Part shown: one piece after another, positions 1 to 6,005 of the stretch
Position numbering within the stretch: position 1 is the stretch's first letter
Layout of the letters: each line of letters begins with the position of its first letter
From: Alphaproteobacteria bacterium
GTDB taxonomy: Bacteria > Pseudomonadota > Alphaproteobacteria > Rhizobiales > Aestuariivirgaceae
NCBI GenBank assembly: GCA_026400595.1
Contig: JAPLOT010000045.1
Span: 1 to 7,697 of the forward strand
Reading direction: 5' to 3'
DNA length: 7,697 bases
Made by a program: the position numbers and the translations under genes
Notes under the pieces: generated by a model
What the model saw: only the letters and a program-made list of their open reading frames with translations
Told to the model about the DNA's origin: nothing
Databases searched by the model: none

Positions 1-533
1 GCAAAGCCCGTTTGCTCGCGGGCCTCGGCGTGCCATTGGGTGTTCTTGGCCTGGTGCACGGCCTGCCCGAGCACGACCTGGGAGGCGGCGATCGCCTCTG
101 CGAACTTCTGATCGTTTGACGGAAGGGCCTTCAGCCGAGCGGCCATCGCCGCATCGTCCCCGGCGAGCATGTCCGCGACGGCACCGGGCGACAGGCGATC
201 ATATTCCGGGAACAGGATATCGATGGCGATGGCGGCAGCGCCCTTGGCCCTGATTTCATTCACCAGCTGCGCCATGAGCGTTCGCGGCCATGGCCACTGG
301 CCGATACGGTTGAGACTAGATTCGTCGATGTCGACGATGACGGCCTGAGCCGGCTGATCCGGTGGCTTCACCATGAACTGATAGAGATCGAAGGTCTTGA
401 GCCGCAGTAATTCCACCGGTGTGGGATCGGAAATGCGCAGGGCGAGCGCGGCAATGAGCATCATCAGCGCAGCGACGCGGCCCCAGCTGCCGCGGCTTGC
501 AAGCCGCTTGGCGATGAAGGAACGGGCCTTCAA
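1..533 (-). CDS. CHASE2-domain sensor protein, N-terminal part (runs off the left edge)
   Basis: This is the first 177 codons of a minus-strand gene whose C-terminal part lies outside the window. A short basic N-terminus leads into one hydrophobic segment at about residues 18-34 (VAALMMLIAALAL). The start of a CHASE2 domain follows: LLRLKTFDLYQF at 42-53, AVIVDIDESSL at 64-74, IGQWPWPR at 77-84 and AAAIAIDILFPE at 99-110. CHASE2 is a sensory domain placed outside the cytoplasmic membrane, known to be fused to class III adenylate/guanylate cyclases, histidine kinases, Ser/Thr kinases or GGDEF domains. The output domain is not visible; a cyclase is my best guess because a cyclic-nucleotide-binding gene lies directly upstream. 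The start is taken as TTG at 533-531: an in-frame TAG sits two codons upstream, an AGGG lies about nine bases ahead, and the next Met codons (464, 461) would cut into the membrane segment. Confidence 0.82.
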   Translation of the reverse strand, partial: MKARSFIAKRLASRGSWGRVAALMMLIAALALRISDPTPVELLRLKTFDLYQFMVKPPDQPAQAVIVDIDESSLNRIGQWPWPRTLMAQLVNEIRAKGAAAIAIDILFPEYDRLSPGAVADMLAGDDAAMAARLKALPSNDQKFAEAIAASQVVLGQAVHQAKNTQWHAEAREQTGF

Positions 534-710
534 CCGCTACAGCCCTGCGCAATGGCGCTGCGCCCCAGCCGTGCCGCAGAGCAAGAAGTCAATGCTGGCG
601 TGTCCATCCCGAGCTGTCTCGCCGCCGTGTGTCGCCTGTGGCCCTGGTCAGGTTTAGCCGTTTCCCCGGCGCAGTACCAGGCCGCCGGCAGCCGTGCGGC
701 AAAGCCCCCA

Positions 711-1196
711 CTACATGTTCGGATCGGGCTGACGGTCGGAGCCCGGCGTGAAGGCGGCCCGCTGCTGGTAGACAAGGCTGGCGAGGACCTCGCTGACCAT
801 GCCGAGATGGTTGCTGTGGCTGGCATACTGACGCTTGATGTCGACCAGGTAGGTGGTCACCGTATTCAACCGCTGCGCCAGCACGCGAGCGACGGTAAGC
901 GAGACCTCCGGATCTGAGCGGAGATAGGCATTGGCGTCGTCGAAGACATAGACGGTGACCGGCGTCACGGCCACCACCGAGGCCGTATGGGGCACATCGA
1001 GCAGCGCCGACATTTCACCGAAGACCGAGCCCGGCTCGTCAATGACGGCCACCAGCGTCTCGCCGCGCCTCACCTCGACGCGGCCCTCCGCGAGGATCAG
1101 CAACTTGCCCGACTTGATGCCTTCCTGAAGAAGTACTGCCCCCTCAGGCAGGCTTCGCTTCAATCCCGCGTCAAACTTTTCGAACACCGGTGCCAT
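711..1196 (-). CDS. Single-domain cyclic-nucleotide-binding protein (Crp-type sensor domain, no HTH)
   Basis: The 161-residue protein is essentially one cNMP-binding beta-roll plus a C-terminal helix. Visible family features are LPEGAVLLQEG at 16-26, KLLILAEGRVEV at 31-42, and a phosphate-binding cassette PGSVFGEMSALLDVPHTASV at 55-74, followed by a helical region to about 146. It has no helix-turn-helix, so it is not a Crp/Fnr transcription factor. In Crp and PKA the cassette carries an Arg that contacts the cyclic phosphate; here that place is His70 (PHTA), so ligand affinity or identity may differ. Met at 1196 is preferred because it begins just ahead of the domain and has GGAG ten bases upstream; an in-frame ATG at 1223 and the open frame to 1286 lack a ribosome site. 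The CHASE2 gene lies 177 bases downstream on the same strand, suggesting a shared cyclic-nucleotide role, which is inference. Confidence 0.85.
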   Translation of the reverse strand: MAPVFEKFDAGLKRSLPEGAVLLQEGIKSGKLLILAEGRVEVRRGETLVAVIDEPGSVFGEMSALLDVPHTASVVAVTPVTVYVFDDANAYLRSDPEVSLTVARVLAQRLNTVTTYLVDIKRQYASHSNHLGMVSEVLASLVYQQRAAFTPGSDRQPDPNM

Positions 1197-1285
1197 CTTT
1201 GCGGGACTCCGTTCATGCTGCATTGCGTCAGAGAAGGTTACTGTAAGCACCGGTGTTGCCGCAATCTCAACCTTGGGTCCCTGCA

Positions 1286-1323
1286 CTGCACAGAGTCATC
1301 GACGCTGCCCATAAATTGTGCAG
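1286..1323. repeat. Short inverted repeat in the divergent spacer
   Basis: CTGCACA at 1286-1292 is matched by its reverse complement TGTGCAG at 1317-1323, about three helical turns apart. It lies in the spacer between the minus-strand binding-protein gene and the plus-strand fusion gene. It could be an operator shared by both directions, but seven-base arms with a 24-base gap can occur by chance. I see no convincing sigma-70 promoter, riboswitch or small gene in the spacer 1197-1428. A weak minus-strand candidate is TTGAGA with TTACAG 18 bases after it, between about 1268 and 1239. Confidence 0.2.
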
Positions 1324-1428
1324 AATATGAAGGACTTGCTTCTGGACCGACTGCAACCCAGCGCTGTGCGGGTTTTCCCGAACGGCGGCGGCGAATGCTG
1401 TTGCCATGCCGCGCCTGTTGACGGTTAA

Positions 1429-4400
1429 GTGACGGCCAATCTGCGACCGCGACGAATGCTTGGCATGCCGAATCTGATTGCTGGTTTCCTGCTTTTCTCG
1501 GGCTTCGCGGGATTGATCTATCAGGTCGCCTGGGTGAGGCTGATCGGCCAGAGCCTTGGCACGACCAGCGTATCGGTTGCCATCGTCATCTCGTCCTTCT
1601 TTCTCGGCCTCGCCCTGGGCAGCCATCTGGCCGGGCGCATGACCTGGCTCCGGTCGCGGATCGCCACCTATGCCCTGCTCGAGATCTGCATCGGGCTCTC
1701 GGCCCTCGTCCTGCTGCCGATCCTGCTGAACCTCGACTGGATCCTGGCGCTGGCACCGGCCTTCGGGTCCAGCCTCGTCCTGAAGGCGGCGCTCTGCCTG
1801 GCTCTGCTGATCCTTCCGACCACCGCCATGGGCGCGACATTTCCGGTCGCCGCCGCACTGCTGGAAGACCGTAGCGGCCATACCGGACGTCAGATCAGCA
1901 GGCTCTACAGCCTCAACACGCTGGGCGCCGTCCTGGGCGCGGCGCTGTCAGGGCTGTGGATCATCCCGGCGCTGGGACTCGATGGAGCGGTCTATCTGGC
2001 AGCTGCGGTCAACCTCGCCATCGCAGCCCTTGCCTTTGCGCTGTCCCGCAGCGGCGATAGCCTGCGCGGAGCGGCGACGCTCCCCGCCGAGGAAACAGCA
2101 CCGCGCCCGGCCTGCCGCACGCCGGCCCTGATCACCCTGGCGCTGACCGGCGTGGTCTCGATCGCCTCGCAGGTGGGATGGACCAAGTTTCTGGTCATCT
2201 ACATCGGCAGTACGATCTCCGGACTTTCGATCATTCTCGCGGTTTTCCTCTCCGGCATCGCCATGGGAGCCTGGCTCATGGGCCGCCGCATCGCGACGCT
2301 GAAGTCACCCGCTACAGCCATGGCCACCCTGCTGGCCGCTCTTCCCTTCGCTCTGATCGCCAGCCGCTTCCTGCTGAGCCTGCTGCCGGACATCCAGGCG
2401 ATCATGAACCGGGCCGGAGAGGATACCGGCCTGCTGTTGTTCATCCGTGCCGCAACCATCGCGGCTGCGCTGCTGCCGCCGACAGTGCTGTTGGGCGCCA
2501 TCTTCCCGCTCAACGTCCAGCTCTGCACCGGCGCCGGGGCCTCAACGCGGCGGGACATCGGCACGGCCTATGCCATCAACACGCTGTTCAGCATCGCAGG
2601 TGCGGCAACCGGCGGGCTGCTGATCATCCCGCTCTGGGGAACCGACATCCTGCTGGTCACCATGGCCGGCCTCGCCGCCTTTGCAGCCGTCATCTGGATA
2701 CCTTGGCTTCCTCAGCTGCGCAGCCGCATGGCGCTTCTTGTCCCCATGCTGGCTGCAATCGCCCTGCTCGCCGCGGCCAAGGGCATCGACTATCGCAGCA
2801 TGATTGCAAACGCCGGCTATGATGACCGTTCGCGCGCGGGAAAAGTGCCGACCTTTCACTTTCTCAAGGAAGGAAAGGCCGGCGTCATCAGCCTGACCAG
2901 CTATGACGGCAAGCAGATGCTGCTGCAGAACAACGGACTGAACGAGGCGGGCTTCACGCCGGGCGATCCGGGCGACGTGCCGATCATCGAGGTGCTGCTC
3001 GGCCTCGTGCCCTACATCCTGCATACCGACCCGCAGTCGGCCCTCGTCATCGGATTAGGCGCCGGCAACACGGCTGCGGTTCTCGCCGACACCGACGTGG
3101 CACGCATCAGGATCGTCGAACTCGAACCCGCCGTGACCGAAGCGGTCCGCGCCGTGGCAGACAGTCCCGTAAAGGTGCTTGACGATGCCCGTGTCGAGAT
3201 CACCTACAACGACGCGCGCAACACGCTCGCCGTGGAAGACGAAAGCTACGACCTCATCGTATCGCAGCCGTCGCATCCCTGGGTGGCCGGCACCGCGGGC
3301 GTCTTCACCCGCGAGTTCTGGGAGATCGCCAGCAGGCGTCTGAACGACGGTGGCCTCTTTGCGCAGTGGCTCAATCTCTTCCGCATGAACGAGACGACGC
3401 TGAGGGCCGTGCTCAAGTCCTTCTTCGAGGTTTTTCCGGAGGGCTTCGTGCTGTCAAGCGAGAGGAGCCTGATCCTGTTGGGAAGCAACGGGACGATCAT
3501 CCTGGATGAGCCGCGGGCAAGGGAGGTGCTTGCGCGCGCCGCCATGTCGGCGAGGCTGGCGCGGCATGGCGTGAAGGACGCCAACGACCTGCTGTGGTAC
3601 TATGTGCTGTCGCGCGAGGAGGCCCTCGCCCTTGCCGGGGACTCGCCCGGCAATCTTGACCGCAATATCCTGTCGGAAGTCGAACTCGCTCGCCTCACCC
3701 GCGATCCCGAGGGTGAGGAGGATCCTGAGGCCATCCTGCGCGCTGCCGGCCGGATGGACCCGACCCATCTGCTCGAAGACAACACGCCGCAGCGCCTCGC
3801 GCAGTTTGCGGACTATCTCATCGCGCAGGAAAGCTTCGACAAGGCTCAGGCCGCCATTCGCCAGCTGCGTGCGGGGGACCCGGACGCCGCGCACAGCCTC
3901 GAGCTCCGCCTGCTGCTGGCAAGGGGCGACTATCCGGCAGCCTTCAAGCTTTACCATTCCGACGCGGGCTGGAGCGACGCAGCCAAGCTGGCGCTGGCCC
4001 GGGCCTTTGCCGATGTCGGGCGGATGGATCAGGCGTGGGAGGCGGCTGCGGGCGCGGCGGACTCGCCCGCACGGACAGCAGAACTGGCACGGCTTTCCTA
4101 TCTCGATCCGGAACGGGCGATGGCCGGGCTGCAGGGACCGGTTGCCGCAGCCTGGCAGATGCTGGCGCGGCAGAAAGCGGCACCCGCGAAGCCGGCCGTC
4201 ACGGCAAGCGACATCGAAGCGGCCGGAGGATTGCTGTCCGTCACCGATTCCTACTTTGCAAAGCAGGCGCTGCTTCGCGAAGCCATGTTGCGGCAGGATG
4301 ACCGCGACATCGCGCGCCATAGTCGGGCCCTCGCAGAAGCGGCCCGGCGCAATGCGGCGCGGCTGGTGACAATCGGCCAGCACGCCGACGCCGCGGGAGA

Positions 4401-4527
4401 CATTCCGCTCCTGGGCGAGGTCCTCGTCCAGATCTACAAGCTCGATGAATTGGTGGACGGATATGAGGCGTTGCGCAGCAAGTATGCGAAGCTGGTTCCC
4501 GCGGCGGCTACAGGAGAAAGGCAATGA
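1429..4527 (+). CDS. Membrane-fused spermidine-synthase-like protein with helical-repeat C-terminus
   Basis: The protein has 1032 residues and three parts. Residues 14-451 are polytopic, with about 12 membrane segments; two repeated halves begin near 15 and 232, each with a small-residue-rich loop (FFLGLALGSHLAGR at 57-70, FLSGIAMGAWLMGRR at 273-287). This is the layout of proteins annotated as fused MFS/spermidine synthase. Residues about 470-690 form a Rossmann methyltransferase-like domain: nucleotide loop VIGLGAGNTA at 540-549, acidic VELEP at 563-567, YND at 593-595, and DLIVSQPSHPW at 608-618. True aminopropyltransferases have a catalytic Asp where this protein has SQPSHP, so spermidine synthase activity is doubtful. 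Residues 770-1020 are Ala/Leu-rich paired helices resembling TPR repeats (for example YLIAQESFDKAQAAIRQL). The GTG start has no clear ribosome site; ATG at 1456 or 1465 is possible and would remove only 9-12 residues. It overlaps the next gene by four bases. Substrate and product are unknown. Confidence 0.88.
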   Translation: MTANLRPRRMLGMPNLIAGFLLFSGFAGLIYQVAWVRLIGQSLGTTSVSVAIVISSFFLGLALGSHLAGRMTWLRSRIATYALLEICIGLSALVLLPILLNLDWILALAPAFGSSLVLKAALCLALLILPTTAMGATFPVAAALLEDRSGHTGRQISRLYSLNTLGAVLGAALSGLWIIPALGLDGAVYLAAAVNLAIAALAFALSRSGDSLRGAATLPAEETAPRPACRTPALITLALTGVVSIASQVGWTKFLVIYIGSTISGLSIILAVFLSGIAMGAWLMGRRIATLKSPATAMATLLAALPFALIASRFLLSLLPDIQAIMNRAGEDTGLLLFIRAATIAAALLPPTVLLGAIFPLNVQLCTGAGASTRRDIGTAYAINTLFSIAGAATGGLLIIPLWGTDILLVTMAGLAAFAAVIWIPWLPQLRSRMALLVPMLAAIALLAAAKGIDYRSMIANAGYDDRSRAGKVPTFHFLKEGKAGVISLTSYDGKQMLLQNNGLNEAGFTPGDPGDVPIIEVLLGLVPYILHTDPQSALVIGLGAGNTAAVLADTDVARIRIVELEPAVTEAVRAVADSPVKVLDDARVEITYNDARNTLAVEDESYDLIVSQPSHPWVAGTAGVFTREFWEIASRRLNDGGLFAQWLNLFRMNETTLRAVLKSFFEVFPEGFVLSSERSLILLGSNGTIILDEPRAREVLARAAMSARLARHGVKDANDLLWYYVLSREEALALAGDSPGNLDRNILSEVELARLTRDPEGEEDPEAILRAAGRMDPTHLLEDNTPQRLAQFADYLIAQESFDKAQAAIRQLRAGDPDAAHSLELRLLLARGDYPAAFKLYHSDAGWSDAAKLALARAFADVGRMDQAWEAAAGAADSPARTAELARLSYLDPERAMAGLQGPVAAAWQMLARQKAAPAKPAVTASDIEAAGGLLSVTDSYFAKQALLREAMLRQDDRDIARHSRALAEAARRNAARLVTIGQHADAAGDIPLLGEVLVQIYKLDELVDGYEALRSKYAKLVPAAATGERQ
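4512..4516 (+). promoter_or_regulatory. Ribosome binding site inside the end of the upstream gene
   Basis: AGGAG lies seven bases ahead of the ATG at 4524, within the last codons of the 1032-residue gene. Together with the ATGA overlap at 4524-4527 it fixes the downstream start and points to translational coupling. Confidence 0.75.
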
Positions 4528-5252
4528 CCGACATGAAGATCGTCGCCTACCGGCTCTACCCGTACGATAGCCGCGTGCGTATCTCGGCAGGCGAACGCGA
4601 TCGCCGCTGGTTGGACGAAACGCAGGACTCCTATGCTTTTCGCTGCCTTCCGCTGAACATTGCCAATCAGCACGGCTGGGCGGTCTATCCGGCCAGCGAG
4701 ATTTCCGCGATCTGGACCGGCGGCCCACGCATCGAGGATATCGACATCTTTCACAGCGGCCAGGGGATCGCCGCCAGCGCCTTCGGCCATGGCGTGTTGA
4801 CCTTCCATATCCTCCACGTGATCAAGCTACCGCCGCAATACAATCTCCACATCTCCGGGGCGCCCAACATCGTGAAGCGCGGGATCGTGCCGCTGACCGG
4901 CGTCTACGAGGCAGACTGGGCGCCTTTCTCGTTTACCATGAACTGGAAATTCACCGAGCCCGATATCGAAGTGCGCTTTCCGCCCGAGGAGCCCATCTGC
5001 TTCTTCTTTCCCGTTCAACGCAACCTGATCGAGAGTTTTGACTTCGCCATCGAGGACATTCAGTCAGCGCCGTCGCTGGCGGAGGAACACCGCATCTGGA
5101 ACGCGGGCCGGACGGCCTTTCTCAAGGACCTCGATAAACAGGACGGAAGCTGGCAAAAACACTACTTTCAGGGGCGCCTGCCCAGCGGCGGGGCCTGTCC
5201 GGTGAACGACCACAAGACAAAGCTCAAGCTCAGCGAGCCGAAGAAATCCTGA
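4524..5252 (+). CDS. DUF6065 family protein
   Basis: The 242-residue protein has no signal peptide or membrane segment and is expected in the cytoplasm. I recognise the DUF6065 pattern from YRLYPYD at 9-15, FRCLPLNIANQHGW at 39-52, IWTGG at 63-67, FGHGVLTFHI at 87-96, GVYEADWAPFSFTMNWKF at 126-143, EPICFFFPVQR at 156-166, and a C-terminal WQKHYFQGR with HKTKLKL (210-218, 230-236). Tryptophans, aromatics and GH/HG/NW motifs are well conserved in this family, which hints at a binding pocket or enzyme, but no reaction is known to me. The start is firm: AGGAG seven bases upstream and a four-base overlap with the preceding stop. That coupling implies joint expression with the membrane synthase-like protein and probably a common pathway. 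No gene follows closely; 152 bases separate it from the coiled-coil gene. Confidence 0.83.
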   Translation: MTDMKIVAYRLYPYDSRVRISAGERDRRWLDETQDSYAFRCLPLNIANQHGWAVYPASEISAIWTGGPRIEDIDIFHSGQGIAASAFGHGVLTFHILHVIKLPPQYNLHISGAPNIVKRGIVPLTGVYEADWAPFSFTMNWKFTEPDIEVRFPPEEPICFFFPVQRNLIESFDFAIEDIQSAPSLAEEHRIWNAGRTAFLKDLDKQDGSWQKHYFQGRLPSGGACPVNDHKTKLKLSEPKKS

Positions 5253-5290
5253 CTCTCGGGAAGCCGCGAAGCCCGCGTTAACCCTAACGA

Positions 5291-5332
5291 TTTACTACCT
5301 GTGGCGGTAAAGCTCGCGGTAATCCGTATACT
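5291..5332 (+). promoter_or_regulatory. Candidate promoter with repeated GCGGTAA boxes
   Basis: A good -10-like hexamer TATACT occupies 5327-5332. The place where a -35 should be is poor by consensus but holds a direct repeat, GCGGTAA at 5304-5310 and again at 5316-5322 (12-base period). The first copy also forms the right arm of an imperfect dyad: TTTACTACC at 5291-5299 against GGCGGTAAA at 5303-5311, seven of nine positions matching. A weak -35 beside repeated boxes would suit an activator-dependent promoter for the coiled-coil gene at 5405. This is inferred from pattern only. Confidence 0.4.
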
Positions 5333-5334
5333 GT

Positions 5335-5361
5335 GCAATTTATCTCTCATCGATAAATTGC
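5335..5361. repeat. Perfect 10-bp inverted repeat in the leader of the coiled-coil gene
   Basis: GCAATTTATC at 5335-5344 is exactly mirrored by GATAAATTGC at 5352-5361 around a seven-base loop. The dyad starts two bases after the TATACT box, so it covers the expected transcription start and 5' leader. It is AT-rich in a GC-rich region. It could be a repressor operator or an mRNA hairpin about 43 bases ahead of the ATG. It is not followed by a T run, so an intrinsic terminator for the upstream gene is less likely. Confidence 0.6.
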
Positions 5362-5404
5362 CTGTACGAAGAGTCAGGACCACCAAACAGAGAGAGCACA
5401 GGAC

Positions 5405-5776
5405 ATGTTGGATATCGTCAAGATCAGTGAACAGCTTTTTGCCAAGCTTCAGCAGGAAGCCGATGTGCTCATGTCGGATCGGCTGCTGAGCCAGCAGGTC
5501 CTGGAGGCCCGCACCCGCGAGCTGATGAGCAAGCGCGACGACGAGATGAATCGCATCGAGCAGTGGGCCGCGCAGCAGAAGGCGCTGATCAGCGAGATCT
5601 TCTCGGCCCTCATCGCCGAGGTGGAGGCCGACCGCCAGCGCAACGAGTCGAACCTGATGCGCATGAAGGGCGAATACAGCTTCGAGAAGTCGCGCAGCGA
5701 AGCCGCGCCGGCCCGCGAATCCTCCAATCCCCGCGTGGTGGAGCAGAGCGAACGCTTCCTCAAGGCTGCTCAGTAA
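5405..5776 (+). CDS. Small coiled-coil protein of unknown function
   Basis: I do not recognise this 123-residue protein. It is hydrophilic, with no signal peptide or membrane segment, and is almost entirely predicted helix from residue 3 to about 95, rich in Glu, Gln, Arg, Lys, Leu and Met with heptad-like hydrophobic spacing (for example ISEQLFAKLQQEADVL at 7-22 and ALISEIFSALIAEVEADRQR at 60-79). The last 28 residues are Ser/Pro/Glu-rich and probably disordered. A long, uninterrupted coiled coil suggests an oligomerising scaffold or adaptor, but that is inference. GAGAG at 5392-5396 lies eight bases before the ATG. Coding is supported by a reading frame that begins just after a ribosome site, ends just before a strong hairpin, and gives a compositionally coherent protein. 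It stands alone, with its own upstream regulatory-looking region, between the DUF6065 gene and cyoA. Confidence 0.75.
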   Translation: MLDIVKISEQLFAKLQQEADVLMSDRLLSQQVLEARTRELMSKRDDEMNRIEQWAAQQKALISEIFSALIAEVEADRQRNESNLMRMKGEYSFEKSRSEAAPARESSNPRVVEQSERFLKAAQ

Positions 5777-5784
5777 GTTCCTGG

Positions 5785-5811
5785 CGAGGGGATCGCAATG
5801 CGCTCCCCTCG
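5785..5811 (+). terminator. Strong hairpin after the coiled-coil gene, terminator-like
   Basis: CGAGGGGA at 5785-5792 pairs perfectly with TCCCCTCG at 5804-5811; inside, CGC and GCG can pair again across one mismatch to leave an AAT loop. It begins nine bases after the TAA stop at 5774-5776. No run of T follows, so it may act as a weak or Rho-assisted terminator or as a 3' mRNA-stabilising stem rather than a classical intrinsic terminator. The rest of the spacer to 6005 shows no convincing promoter or gene; the only other small dyad I noticed is GGTCAATGACC at 5830-5840. Confidence 0.5.
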
Positions 5812-6005
5812 ACCGGCCTGTGTGATGCGGGTCAATGACCGTCTTATCATGGCGGATCGATATTGCCGGCAGCAGTGAGGCCGCCACCAGGCGCCTGCCG
5901 CAATGCCCAGCCGCCCTCACCACCCCAAATCCGCTCGACCATCCTGCGGCGATCCTCTAGCCTGCGACTCACTTTGCTTTCGAGGTGTGGGCTGGCGGGA
6001 GATCG

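Noticed and set aside
711..1196. Naming the cNMP-binding protein a Crp/Fnr transcription regulator
   Set aside because: The protein ends after the C-helix region and has no helix-turn-helix domain.
987..1421. Plus-strand open frame of 144 codons ahead of the fusion gene
   Set aside because: It runs antisense through the cyclic-nucleotide-binding gene, is rich in Cys/Arg/His and resembles no protein.
1429..4527. Calling the fusion protein spermidine synthase (speE)
   Set aside because: The catalytic Asp position is occupied by SQPSHP and the architecture is membrane-fused; only the fold relationship is supported.
3454..4728. Long minus-strand open frame of 424 codons
   Set aside because: It lies opposite the C-terminal part of the fusion gene and the start of the DUF6065 gene. 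Its product is Arg/Pro/Gly-rich with no domain; it is a by-product of GC-rich codon use.
5278..5294. CtrA-type binding site at the TTAACC sequence upstream of the coiled-coil gene
   Set aside because: One TTAA half-site is present, but the second half at the required seven-base spacing reads GATT, so the motif is incomplete.
5830..5840. GGTCAATGACC palindrome as an operator for cyoA
   Set aside because: The arms are only five bases, it lies about 165 bases before the cyoA start, and no promoter is recognisable beside it.
5168..5923. Minus-strand open frame of 251 codons with leucine-rich stretches
   Set aside because: It covers the coiled-coil gene, the end of the DUF6065 gene and both spacers on the opposite strand. 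Its leucine-rich character is the mirror of Glu/Gln codons. No ribosome site or domain supports it, although it is the least easily dismissed of the shadows because the coiled-coil protein is itself unrecognised.
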